Positions 20,353 to 29,786 of a stretch of DNA of 64,000 bases are shown piece after piece. Source of the DNA: an uncultured Acidobacteriia bacterium (GTDB lineage Bacteria; Acidobacteriota; Terriglobia; Bryobacterales; Bryobacteraceae). Both the position numbers and the translations under genes were made by a program. The stretch is taken from assembly GCA_903825445.1 (NCBI GenBank), contig CAIKAS010000200.1, positions 1 through 64,000 of the forward strand, read 5' to 3'. Numbering within the stretch: the first letter of the stretch is position 1; the number at the start of each line of letters is the position of its first letter. The notes beneath the pieces were generated by a model. The model was not told the origin of the DNA. It saw nothing but the letters and a program-made list of their open reading frames with translations, and did no database searches.

Positions 20353-21105
20353 ATGTACTCTCTTGCAACTCAAACCGAAACTGTTGAATCGGCGGAGGCG
20401 CGCCGTGAGCAACTCATTCTTGAGAATCTCCCTCAAGTCAATCTGATCGCCCGGCGTTTCCACGACAAGGTTCCGCAAAGCGTTGGTCTGTCGGATCTGG
20501 TCTCAACCGGAGTACTCGGACTGATCGCGGCGGTGGACAATTTCGATCCGAGGTCGGGTGTCAAGTTGAAAACGTACGCGGAATACAGGATCCGCGGCGC
20601 CATTTTGGATAGTTTGCGCGACATGGACTGGGCGTCTCGCCATCGCCGCAAGAAAGCCAAGGATATTGAATCCGCGCTCAACCGCGCGCAGCAGCGCCAC
20701 GGGCATGCTCCCGCCGAGGACGAAATCGCGAAAGAGATGGGGATCACGCTTGAGGAATATCAAGCCCAACTCATCGAGATACAGGGGCTGAATATTGAGA
20801 GCCTTGAAGTCGTCACGAGAGAAGGCGGCGACTCGCTTCTCTCCGTACTCGCCGACACACGGGAAAAGCTGCCATCGGAACTATTTGAGCGTTCGGAACT
20901 GGAGCGCGTGCTGGCGCAATGCATCGAGGCCATGCCGGAGAACGAAAGGCTCGTATTGTCGCTTTACTATTACGAGGAATTGACACTGCGCGAGATCGCA
21001 GAAATTATGGGGCGACACATCTCACGGGTGGCAGAACTCAAATCGCAGGGAACCCTCAGACTACGTGCCGAGATGAGAGCCAAGTGGCCGACACGGGGCA
21101 ATTGA
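20353..21105 (+). CDS. fliA: RNA polymerase sigma factor for flagellar operons (sigma28)
   Basis: LPQVNLIARRFHDKVPQSVGLSDLVSTGVLGLIAAVDNFDP...YAEYRIRGAILDSLRDMDWASRHRRKK and region 4 LSLYYYEELTLREIAEIMGRHISRVAELKSQ. Confidence 0.95.
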   Translation: MYSLATQTETVESAEARREQLILENLPQVNLIARRFHDKVPQSVGLSDLVSTGVLGLIAAVDNFDPRSGVKLKTYAEYRIRGAILDSLRDMDWASRHRRKKAKDIESALNRAQQRHGHAPAEDEIAKEMGITLEEYQAQLIEIQGLNIESLEVVTREGGDSLLSVLADTREKLPSELFERSELERVLAQCIEAMPENERLVLSLYYYEELTLREIAEIMGRHISRVAELKSQGTLRLRAEMRAKWPTRGN

Positions 21106-21106
21106 A

Positions 21107-21979
21107 ATGAGTGCAGGCGCGAACTCACTAGCTGAACTGGTGGGGAACTGGTGCGAGGGATTCGGTAAAGTGATGGAGGCCATGGCCGACCTTCACGTAT
21201 CGACGGAGGTAACTCCCTCGCTTCCCGGAAATGAGAGCGGGATGCTCTGGTGGAAACAAAGCCTGGACGCTACGCCGGGAGCGACAATCTGGGTCGGCGC
21301 CGCGGAGGAGACCTGGGAGTTCTACGGCCAGCGCCTCCTTGCCGCCGCGGGTATCGAGACCTTTACCCGCGAGGAATTGCAGGACACGTGGCTTGAGGTT
21401 GTCCGGCAATCTCTGGGCGGTTTGGCCACCTTCATAGGCTCTCAACTAGGCCGGGATGTAGCCTGCACCGAAGGGGCAAAAGAGGAACCAGCCCGCGCGA
21501 GGGCACTGGGCTGCCAAATCAAAATCCTCGCGGACGATCAGTCTCTGCCTCCACTCGGCTTCTACACCAACCGGGAGATGCTGGAGGCCCAATCGCAAAT
21601 ATCCGGAGAATCACAGTCTGCGCTCGTCCAGTCAACGGATGCGGTCACTGACAGCGGGGAAGGCGTGGAACTCTCGAGCCGGGCATCCAGCACTCTAAAT
21701 CTCCTCATGGATGTTGAAATGCCGGTAAGTATTTCATTTGGGCGTACACGGGCGCGCATCCAGGACATTCTGAAACTGATCACGGGATCCATCATCGAAC
21801 TGGATCGCTCCATTTCTGAGCCTGTGGAAGTAATCGTAAATAACTGCGTTGTCGCGCGTGGCGAAGTGGTGGTTGTGGATGGAAATTACGGTGTTCGCAT
21901 CCACGAAGTGATGAGCAAGCGGGAGCGATTACAGGAAGGCCGTAAATTCCTCTTGCCTGTGGGGTCCCACCGCAAATGA
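21107..21979 (+). CDS. FliN/FliY-like protein: ~160-aa N-terminal domain (possibly CheC-like) + C-terminal SpoA (FliN) domain
   Basis: C-terminus MDVEMPVSISFGRTRARIQDILKLITGSIIELDRSISEPVEVIVNNCVVARGEVVVVDGNYGVRIHEV is a clear FliN/SpoA domain. Confidence 0.85.
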   Translation: MSAGANSLAELVGNWCEGFGKVMEAMADLHVSTEVTPSLPGNESGMLWWKQSLDATPGATIWVGAAEETWEFYGQRLLAAAGIETFTREELQDTWLEVVRQSLGGLATFIGSQLGRDVACTEGAKEEPARARALGCQIKILADDQSLPPLGFYTNREMLEAQSQISGESQSALVQSTDAVTDSGEGVELSSRASSTLNLLMDVEMPVSISFGRTRARIQDILKLITGSIIELDRSISEPVEVIVNNCVVARGEVVVVDGNYGVRIHEVMSKRERLQEGRKFLLPVGSHRK

Positions 21980-22044
21980 GCATATGGCTGTCCGGACCAC
22001 TTTAGCAGCAGAATCGATTCGGCAGGAATAGAGAAAGATAAGTG

Positions 22045-22052
22045 GCCGATAA
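22045..22052 (+). promoter_or_regulatory. GCCGATAA element (perfect sigma28 -10-like octamer) upstream of MCP
   Basis: GTGGCCGATAAGTCGG read directly; -35 match is weak. Confidence 0.4.
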
Positions 22053-22132
22053 GTCGGTTTGACACCTCGTCCGGGCCACCAAGCACCTGCCACACAACAT
22101 TGACCAGGACAAATATCTCCAACGGAAAACCT

Positions 22133-23764
22133 ATGAAATCGCAGATGACGATCGGTAAGAAATTCTCATTGACGGCGGGACTGCTGCTTGTGCTGATGCT
22201 GGCACTGGGCACGGGGGCTCTGCTATCCATCAATTCGCTCAGACAATCGGTCGATACCATCGTGACTGATCCGCTTCCGGGCGTTTACAGGATCTCGCAC
22301 GTTGACTCCCAGATTTTTCAGTTGCGGGGTGATACATGGAAGCACATGGCAACGTCCGACTCCAACAGCCAGGCTGCCATAGAAGCTAATGTCCGAAAGA
22401 TCGGCGAGACTGTGGAGACTGATCTTCAGGATTATGAAAAAACAATCACTACCGAAGAAGATCGTAGTCTATACGGAAGAGTCGAGCCGTTATTCCAACG
22501 CTACCTTCAGGTAATTGAGAACGAAATACTCCCGTTGAGCCGCTCGGGAAAGTCTACCGAAGCTCAGGCGAAGTATATTCAGGTGGCGGATCCGATTCAC
22601 AGCGAGCTGAAAACGAATGTCACCGCACTGGTCGATCTCAACCGGAGAACCGGAGAGTCCGATTCCGTCGCAGCCGAGAACGTGGCGTCTACCGGGCGAA
22701 CTTTGATATTTGTGATCCTGATGATTGCGATGGCATCCGGTAGCGCGCTGGTTTATTTCATCGTTCGAAGCGTAAACAGCGCACTTCGGTCCGCCGCGTC
22801 AAGCCTGGCTGAAGGAGCCGAGCACGTGGCAAGCGCAGCAGGGCAGGTTTCTTCTGGTAGCCAGTCTCTGGCGCAGGGTTCGTCTGAGCAGGCTGCATCG
22901 CTCGAGGAGACCTCCGCGTCCGCCACGGAGATCAACTCCATGGCTCTGAGTAATGCGGGCAAGTCGCGCACAGCCGCGAACCTGGTGGGGCAGTCCCAGT
23001 TGAGGTTCGAAGAAACCAACGTGGCGCTAAGCCAGATGGTGGCGGCGATGGGCGAAATCAATACCTCCAGCGAGAAGATCTCGAAAATCATCAAAGTCAT
23101 CGATGAGATCGCGTTCCAAACCAACATTCTGGCTCTGAACGCAGCGGTGGAGGCCGCGCGGGCCGGGGAAGCAGGCATGGGATTTGCGGTCGTCGCCGAC
23201 GAGGTCCGCAATCTGGCGCAACGTTGCGCGCAGGCGGCTAAGGACACTGCGGTGCTCATTGAGGAATCGATCGGAAAGTCGAATGAAGGGAAAGTGAAGG
23301 TAGACCTTGTCGCAACCGGCATTCGCTCCATTACAGAACAATCGGTCGAGGTAAAGAGCCTGATCGACGAAATCAGCCTCAGCAGCCAGGAACAAGCCAA
23401 GGGCATCGAGCAGGTGACCAGGGCCGTGATCCAGATGGAGCAAGTGACTCAGGCCACTGCGGCAAACGCTGAAGAGAGTGCGGCCGCTGCACAGGAACTG
23501 AATGCGCAGTCTGAGACTCTGGTTGCTGTTGTCAACGACCTGAATGCGATCGTAAACGGGAGCAATCAGTCTGCAAGCCGACACCGTCCGGAACGTGCCA
23601 CTACAAAAGAGCCGGCCAGACGCCCGGTGAGCCTTCACCAGCCGAAGCCGGACCACTCAGATAATCTTGCGAAACTGCAAACCGCGGTCTCTCCCAGGAA
23701 TTCCGACAAGCAGCCTGTTTCGCCTGGTGAATTTGTGCTGGACTCAGATTTCACCGAGTTCTAG
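22133..23764 (+). CDS. Methyl-accepting chemotaxis protein
   Basis: [53 protein letters not shown]; 4-helix-bundle-like ligand domain between two TMs. Start MKSQMTIGKKF at 22133; ORF open from 22100. Confidence 0.95.
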   Translation: MKSQMTIGKKFSLTAGLLLVLMLALGTGALLSINSLRQSVDTIVTDPLPGVYRISHVDSQIFQLRGDTWKHMATSDSNSQAAIEANVRKIGETVETDLQDYEKTITTEEDRSLYGRVEPLFQRYLQVIENEILPLSRSGKSTEAQAKYIQVADPIHSELKTNVTALVDLNRRTGESDSVAAENVASTGRTLIFVILMIAMASGSALVYFIVRSVNSALRSAASSLAEGAEHVASAAGQVSSGSQSLAQGSSEQAASLEETSASATEINSMALSNAGKSRTAANLVGQSQLRFEETNVALSQMVAAMGEINTSSEKISKIIKVIDEIAFQTNILALNAAVEAARAGEAGMGFAVVADEVRNLAQRCAQAAKDTAVLIEESIGKSNEGKVKVDLVATGIRSITEQSVEVKSLIDEISLSSQEQAKGIEQVTRAVIQMEQVTQATAANAEESAAAAQELNAQSETLVAVVNDLNAIVNGSNQSASRHRPERATTKEPARRPVSLHQPKPDHSDNLAKLQTAVSPRNSDKQPVSPGEFVLDSDFTEF

Positions 23765-23843
23765 TCTGCCTTAAGACAACGGACAGGGCGGCGAACCCCG
23801 GCTGTTTGGCTGCGAAATTCGAGTGGAGACGCGTCTCAGCTAA

Positions 23844-24149
23844 ATGCTTTCGCACGAATCGGACACGGAACGACGTCTGCCCGAAAGAAAGTCATCGGTG
23901 TGCCGCGTTGAGGTTCAGGAACTCGACGCGGGGGCGCCAGTCACTAGCCAGGCAGGGCTACAGGAAGATACGTCGCCGTATGGAGCGGGCATCCGGGTCA
24001 GGAAACCGATACCTGTCGGCCAGCCAGTCAAGGTCCGTCACAGCCGCGGAACGGCGATCGGGGTGGTGCAGCGCTGCCAGCACCAGAGTCCGGAATACTT
24101 CGTTGGAATTCAATACGATCACCATGGGAACCCGCCGGGTAAGTCGTAA
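23844..24149 (+). CDS. PilZ-like domain small protein
   Basis: LPERKSSVCRVEVQELDAGAPVTSQAGLQEDTSPYGAGIRVRKPIPVGQPVKVRHSRGTAIGVVQRCQHQSPEYFVGIQYD resembles PilZ C-terminal barrel. Confidence 0.55.
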   Translation: MLSHESDTERRLPERKSSVCRVEVQELDAGAPVTSQAGLQEDTSPYGAGIRVRKPIPVGQPVKVRHSRGTAIGVVQRCQHQSPEYFVGIQYDHHGNPPGKS

Positions 24150-24351
24150 GAGAAGCGAAGGCGATTCCGCACGGGAGACTATCGTGTGGCGCCGGTTGTT
24201 GCCGGTTTGCCGACGGATTGGTACCCGCCAATCCTCGTGACCGATGAATTACCGACAGTCCCTGAATTAGAGATGCGCAGTGAACGGAAAACACTCACCA
24301 ATGTCCGATACGGTAGCTTGTACGACCTTAATCCACAGAAAAGGAAATAAC

Positions 24352-24714
24352 ATGAAACTTCGGAACACATACATTGTGGCGGCCGCCACGTTCTTCCTCG
24401 GAGCCGTGCAGATCGTTTCCGCCGATTCCACGAAACGTCTCACGCCTCAGGAATCGATCTCCGCGGCTGTGAGCAAGCCCCAGCCCGAATACCCGCAACT
24501 CGCACAGCAGCTGAAACTTCAGGGCTCCGTAACCCTGAACGCCTTCGTGTCTGAAGACGGCACCGTGGATCACGTGGAGCCGGTCACTGGCAATCCCGTC
24601 CTGCTGCGGTCAGCGGAAGACGCGTTGAAGCGCTGGAAATTCAGCAAGCAGACCGAAGACGGCAAACCCGTAAAATTCGTCGCCAACGTCACCTTCAACT
24701 TCGGAACAAAATAG
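24352..24714 (+). CDS. Exported protein with TonB C-terminal domain
   Basis: MKLRNTYIVAAATFFLGAVQIVSADS signal peptide; KPQPEYPQLAQQLKLQGSVTLNAFVSEDGTVDHVEPVTGNPVLLRSAEDALKRWKFSKQTEDGKPVKFVANVTFNF = TonB CTD. Confidence 0.88.
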   Translation: MKLRNTYIVAAATFFLGAVQIVSADSTKRLTPQESISAAVSKPQPEYPQLAQQLKLQGSVTLNAFVSEDGTVDHVEPVTGNPVLLRSAEDALKRWKFSKQTEDGKPVKFVANVTFNFGTK

Positions 24715-24722
24715 GAAGCTCT

Positions 24723-26198
24723 ATGGCATCCCAAATGAAACTGAGCACGAAATTGATCGGCGCCACGGGAACGATTTCGGCGCTGGCGATTCTGATGGGC
24801 GCTTGCGCAATCTTCTGGATCACCGATCTGAACAAATCGATGCAGCACGCGGTAAACGTGGCAGCGAAGCGGCGCGTGATCGCCTATGAAATCTATGCCT
24901 CTACGCTGCAGATGCAATCGCTGGATCGCGCTATTATGCTCCGCTCGATCATGCAGCAATCCACTGGCGCCGACGACAACAAGCGCGAATATTCGGACGT
25001 CATGACAAAGGTTCGCAAATTGTTGCCAGAGTACCAGGTACTGATCGAAGACGAGTCGGCGCGGCGCGGCTTTGACAGCGTTCAAACGGACATGAACGAG
25101 CTCTTTCAGGCGCATGACGAGTTGGTGGAGTACATGAACCGCCAGCAGTTCGACCAGGTGCAGAAGGTTTCAGACGAAAAAGTCACGCCCCGCGCGGAGG
25201 CGATTATTACGGCTTCAAAGGAGCTTGTGAACCAGGAAGCCTCGCGTATGACTACCGCTACGGAAGGGGCGGCGACTAAAGCCGCGACCGCGACCTGGAT
25301 CTCCGTGTTTTTCAGCCTTGTTTGCCTTGCTGTGAGCGGAGGGGCCATCGTAATCGTGCAACAAATCAGCAAAGCGCTGACGAATCTGGCCTCCGCGATG
25401 TCAGGTGGCGCGGACGAGGTGGCCACGGCCGCAACGCAGGTAGCTGCCGTTAGTCAGGCACTTGCGCAGGCTTCTTCCGAGCAGGCCGCCTCGCTGGAGG
25501 AGACGTCGGCGTCCGGTCACGATTTGGCATCGATGACGCGCAAGAATGTTGAACACACGCAACGGGCGTCGGAGTCGGTCCTCGAAACAGACCGGCAACT
25601 GAAAGTCGCCAATGAAACGCTGGGCAACATGGTGGGATCGATGGACGAAATCAACGCTTCCAGCAAGAAGATCTCGAAGATCATCCGCGTCATCGATGAG
25701 ATTGCCTTCCAAACAAACATTCTGGCACTAAACGCAGCCGTAGAGGCGGCGCGGGCAGGAGAAGCCGGGATGGGATTTGCGGTGGTGGCGGACGAAGTTC
25801 GTAATCTTGCTCAACGGTGTGCTCAGGCTGCAGGCGACACATCCGCGCTGATTGAGGAATCGATTCAGAAGGTGGATGGCGGCAGTTCGAAACTCACTCA
25901 GGTGGTGGCGGCTATTGAGGGAATCGCGAAGCAAGCGGCTGATGTCAAAGTACTGATGACTAGCGTCAAGGACGGAAGCCAGGAGCAATCGCACCACATC
26001 GAGCAGATTTCCGCAGCGGTCTCGCAAATGCAGAAAGTCACCCAGAATACGGCTGCAAGTGCCGAGCAGGGTGCGTCCGCGAGCGAGCAGATGACCGGCC
26101 ATGCGCGATCGATGAAAGCCTCCGTAAGCGAGTTGCAGGTGCTGGTCACCGGTGAGGGTGAGCCATCTCACGCTCGGCGGCGGACCGTTCAAAGGTAG
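24723..26198 (+). CDS. Methyl-accepting chemotaxis protein
   Basis: [53 protein letters not shown]; start 8 nt after the TonB-CTD gene. Confidence 0.95.
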   Translation: MASQMKLSTKLIGATGTISALAILMGACAIFWITDLNKSMQHAVNVAAKRRVIAYEIYASTLQMQSLDRAIMLRSIMQQSTGADDNKREYSDVMTKVRKLLPEYQVLIEDESARRGFDSVQTDMNELFQAHDELVEYMNRQQFDQVQKVSDEKVTPRAEAIITASKELVNQEASRMTTATEGAATKAATATWISVFFSLVCLAVSGGAIVIVQQISKALTNLASAMSGGADEVATAATQVAAVSQALAQASSEQAASLEETSASGHDLASMTRKNVEHTQRASESVLETDRQLKVANETLGNMVGSMDEINASSKKISKIIRVIDEIAFQTNILALNAAVEAARAGEAGMGFAVVADEVRNLAQRCAQAAGDTSALIEESIQKVDGGSSKLTQVVAAIEGIAKQAADVKVLMTSVKDGSQEQSHHIEQISAAVSQMQKVTQNTAASAEQGASASEQMTGHARSMKASVSELQVLVTGEGEPSHARRRTVQR

Positions 26199-26234
26199 AC
26201 GGGCGGGGTGCGGAAGAGTTTGGCCAGCGCACGG

Positions 26235-26735
26235 CTACGCGCGGGCAGGATTGTGCAGGCGTCTCCAGGTAGTAACAGCGGACTCGCCTGCCAGTTCCTC
26301 CAACTCACGGTTCTCTTCCGCGGTCCAGTCTTCGCGGCGCCGCTGTTTTAGGTTTTCCAGCAAGCGAACCCGCCGGCGGGCTTCCACCATGGTGCGTGTC
26401 TGCTTCACAATCACTACCTGAAGCTCTTCGGCTTCCCTCAGAAGCTCGCGCTCCCGCCTGGCGGCCCATATGCCGGCTTGTTCCAGATCGCAAAGGTCCG
26501 TCCCTGTGACTTGAATGTGGGGGCGACTCATTAGAGCGATGCGCGGCGTTGCTCCAGGAGGTGATGGGCACAACAATGCCGCCTGGGAGTTCACCCGGCG
26601 GACGGAGCACTCCTCGATTTCCTGTGCGACCCTCTGCAGATCGGCGTTTGAACGCCTTAGGGCAGCCTCCGCCATGTTGAGTTGGGTCTGCCTCCAGGTT
26701 AGCGCGCGTTCCAGGGGGAATTGGAATGCTTTCAT
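26235..26735 (-). CDS. fliJ: Flagellar export protein FliJ-like
   Basis: MKAFQFPLERALTWRQTQLNMAEAALRRSNADLQ..., coiled coil directly downstream of fliI. Confidence 0.75.
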   Translation of the reverse strand: MKAFQFPLERALTWRQTQLNMAEAALRRSNADLQRVAQEIEECSVRRVNSQAALLCPSPPGATPRIALMSRPHIQVTGTDLCDLEQAGIWAARRERELLREAEELQVVIVKQTRTMVEARRRVRLLENLKQRRREDWTAEENRELEELAGESAVTTWRRLHNPARA

Positions 26736-26744
26736 TTTTCAGTT

Positions 26745-28070
26745 CTACGCATTCAATTTTTGCGCCAGCTGGCCGATGCCCGCCAGCGTCTCTTCCAGCG
26801 GCACGTTTTCCTCGGAATCCTGCTGGAGAAACTTCATGATTTGCGGACGAATCTGAATACTGCGATCCAATTGCGGATTTGTGCCGGACACGTACGCGCC
26901 GAGTTGAATCAGGTCCTGGGTCTGATGGAATGTGGAGAGCGCCTCGCGGATCTTGCGTACCGCTCCCTTTTGCTCCGGTCCTGAAATCTTCGACTGCAGG
27001 CGGCTGATGGAATTCAATACATCGATCGCGGGGTAATGCCCCGCTGCTCCAAGCTGCCGCGAGAGAATGATATGTCCATCGAGGATACCGCGAACCGCGT
27101 CGCAAACAGGCTCGTTGAAATCGTCACCTTCCACAAGCACGGTGAAGAACCCCGTGATGGAACCGCGGGCGAAATTCCCTGCGCGCTCAAAAATGCGGGG
27201 TAACAGACTGAAGACCGATGGCGTGTAGCCTTTTTGACTGGGAGGCTCGCCGGCGGCCAAACCAATTTCTCGCTGGGCCATTGCCAGACGCGTGATTGAA
27301 TCCATCACCATCAATACATCGGCACCCTGATCGCGGAAGTACTCGGCAATAGCCAGACCAACAAAGCAGGCTCTAACGCGGACTGGCGCGGGACGATCAG
27401 ATGTCGCGACAATCACAACTGCGCGTTTCATGCCTTCCGGACCGAGTTCGTGTTCCAGAAATGCCTTCACTTCCCGGTTGCGTTCCCCTATCAGAACGAT
27501 GACGCAAACGTCGGCCGAATTCTGTTTTGACATGGCGCCCAGCAGCGTACTCTTGCCGACTCCGCTGCCGCCAAAAATTCCCATTCGCTGCCCTTTGCCA
27601 CACGGCAACATACCGTCGATAGCTCTCACTCCGGTAACGAGTTGTTCGACTATATGCTCTCTTTCGAGGGGGTTGGGTGGAGACTTGTAAAGGTCGTAAA
27701 ACTCTGCAGGCTCAATGGGCGGCTTACCATCCATAGGCAGCCCCAGCCCGTCGAGCACACGGCCCAGCAACGCCGGTCCCACGGCCACGCGGGCCTCGTC
27801 TGCGCGCGCCACGATGCGATTACCCAACTGGAGGCCGTCCGTTTCTTCGAGCGGCATAGACAAGACCCGGCCGTTGCGGAAACCGACTACCTGGGTCCGA
27901 ATGTTCCGGCCGGAGTTGGTCTGGATTTCGCAGAAGTCGCCAATTGCGGCAGCCGGTCCCACCGATTCGACCAGCAGGCCAATAAGCTCTGTCACTTCGC
28001 CCGTCCAAACGACGGGATCCGTGCGTCGGAGCTTCTCGAAATAAGGATTCAGATCAAGGGGAGAACTCAT
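26745..28070 (-). CDS. fliI: Flagellum-specific ATP synthase FliI
   Basis: MGIFGGSGVGKSTLLGAMSK Walker A, VIVLIGERNREVKAFLEHELG, VMDSITRLAMAQREIGLAAGEPPSQKGYTPSVFSLLPRIFERAG. Confidence 0.97.
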   Translation of the reverse strand: MSSPLDLNPYFEKLRRTDPVVWTGEVTELIGLLVESVGPAAAIGDFCEIQTNSGRNIRTQVVGFRNGRVLSMPLEETDGLQLGNRIVARADEARVAVGPALLGRVLDGLGLPMDGKPPIEPAEFYDLYKSPPNPLEREHIVEQLVTGVRAIDGMLPCGKGQRMGIFGGSGVGKSTLLGAMSKQNSADVCVIVLIGERNREVKAFLEHELGPEGMKRAVVIVATSDRPAPVRVRACFVGLAIAEYFRDQGADVLMVMDSITRLAMAQREIGLAAGEPPSQKGYTPSVFSLLPRIFERAGNFARGSITGFFTVLVEGDDFNEPVCDAVRGILDGHIILSRQLGAAGHYPAIDVLNSISRLQSKISGPEQKGAVRKIREALSTFHQTQDLIQLGAYVSGTNPQLDRSIQIRPQIMKFLQQDSEENVPLEETLAGIGQLAQKLNA

Positions 28071-28747
28071 ACGCCCTGCCCCCGCAGACGGTCTGTGAGA
28101 CCTCGCTCTATTTCGCGCAATTGCGTTTCGATGGAGATGTCCAGATTACCCCGATTCGTTTCGAAGGTAAGAGTTCCTCGCTCCCGCGCAGGGTCACCTT
28201 TCACTTCAACCTGCGAGGCAGATGACGATCCCGTCAGGCATCCTTTGACGACTGTCTGATGGTCGGGATGTACGGTGACTTTGGTCACTTCCTGCTGTCG
28301 CAACTTTTCGAGCCCCACGCGAACCAGACCGCCTATGGTGTCCGGATCGATACTCAGTTCCCGATGAAGCACGCGCTTGGCTATCGCAATTGCCAGTCGC
28401 ACGACGTCGGCCTCCGCTTCCATGCGGAGACGCGGCCGCAAATCGACAACTTGCTGAATAGCGATGCCAAGATTTTGCAGTACCTTCTGAAGTTCCGCTT
28501 GTGCCGCTTGCCTTGCGGCGCCTTCGCCTTCCTTGCGCCCGGCGTCACGCGCCTCTCGAATGCGTTGTTCAATCTGAGCTGTCGTTTGGGTCTGTTGGTC
28601 GGTTGACGGTCCGTTAGGTTCGCCAGACGTATTTCGGCTCGGCGTGGGGGAAGTCTGGGTTGCGCGATTGATGCCCACGATGGTCCATGGCATTGCTTGG
28701 GCAAGCGAACCAGAGTCCCGAATTAATTTAGACGACATATTGTTCAC
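28067..28747 (-). CDS. fliH: Flagellar assembly protein FliH
   Basis: Helical N-terminus, VVRLAIAIAKRVLHRELSIDPDTIGGLVRVGLEKL, position between fliG and fliI with ATGA overlap. Confidence 0.85.
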   Translation of the reverse strand: MNNMSSKLIRDSGSLAQAMPWTIVGINRATQTSPTPSRNTSGEPNGPSTDQQTQTTAQIEQRIREARDAGRKEGEGAARQAAQAELQKVLQNLGIAIQQVVDLRPRLRMEAEADVVRLAIAIAKRVLHRELSIDPDTIGGLVRVGLEKLRQQEVTKVTVHPDHQTVVKGCLTGSSSASQVEVKGDPARERGTLTFETNRGNLDISIETQLREIERGLTDRLRGQGV

Positions 28748-29771
28748 CGGCGGTACCGCGCAGACTCAGAACACCCTCGGCTTCCAGGCCGCGAATAATC
28801 GCAATGATTTGTTGTTGCGCCCCCTCCACGTCTTTGATCTTGACGGGGCCCAGTGCATCCATATCTTCACGAATGGTTTCCGCTCCGCGCTGCGATGTGC
28901 ACTGCAGCAGATGATCCTGAATCTGGGTTCCTGTTCCCTTTAGAGCGAGCGTCAGAACTTTGCGGTCCACCCGCGCGATTATTTCTTTTACTCCGTTGGG
29001 ATCGATCAGCAGAATGTCGTCGAAGACAAACATCAAATGACGAATGGTGTCCACCAGCGCCTGGTCCTGAGACTCTATCGAGTTGAGGATGTCCTTCGCA
29101 GTTTCCGAGTCCAGACGATTGAACATTTCCGCCACGGCCCGCACGCCGCCATAGGATTCTCTGCTGAACTCTCCTATTGCGTTCATCTTCTGGCCAATGA
29201 CCACAGCGATTTTACTGATCACCTCAGGAGATATCTGATCCAGACTGGCCACCCGGAGAGCTACATCGCCCCGAAGATGCGGCGGCAAAGACGCGAGCAA
29301 GGCAGCGGCCTGCGACGGATTCAGATGCGACAGGACCAGAGCGATGGTTTGGGGATGTTCATTGTGCAGGAACTTCGCGAGCTGTTGGGGGTCGGCCTTT
29401 TGCAGGGCATCGAAAGTGGCCACGTCGTCGCCAAGCGCTTTCATGAGGCGATCCATGAGTCGCTTCGCCACCTCGGGACCAAAGGCGTTCATCAGCATAT
29501 TCTTGGCGTAATCGACGCCGCCCTTGTTGACGAAATCGCGCGCCGAGGTGAGCTGATAAAACTCCTCGAGAACTGTTTCGGCCTGATTGGGCTGAACCTT
29601 TTTCTGGCGCGCGATCTCGCGCGCCACCAACTGGACTTCGTCCTCGGTCAGCTGTTTTACCAATTCGGCGCTGGCGGCATCGCCGAGCATGATCAAGAGA
29701 ATCGCAGCCTTCTGTACTCCTGCAAAAGTTTCGGCCTGAGTAATCGGGCTGGGCGCAAGGTTCGCAATCAT
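28728..29771 (-). CDS. fliG: Flagellar motor switch protein FliG
   Basis: KAAILLIMLGDAASAELVKQLTEDEVQLVAREIA; FLHNEHPQTIALVLSHLNPSQAAALLASLP; LMFVFDDILLIDPNGVKEIIARVDRKVLTLALKG. Confidence 0.97.
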   Translation of the reverse strand: MIANLAPSPITQAETFAGVQKAAILLIMLGDAASAELVKQLTEDEVQLVAREIARQKKVQPNQAETVLEEFYQLTSARDFVNKGGVDYAKNMLMNAFGPEVAKRLMDRLMKALGDDVATFDALQKADPQQLAKFLHNEHPQTIALVLSHLNPSQAAALLASLPPHLRGDVALRVASLDQISPEVISKIAVVIGQKMNAIGEFSRESYGGVRAVAEMFNRLDSETAKDILNSIESQDQALVDTIRHLMFVFDDILLIDPNGVKEIIARVDRKVLTLALKGTGTQIQDHLLQCTSQRGAETIREDMDALGPVKIKDVEGAQQQIIAIIRGLEAEGVLSLRGTAGEQYVV

Positions 29772-29786
29772 CGCTTCAAAACATCC

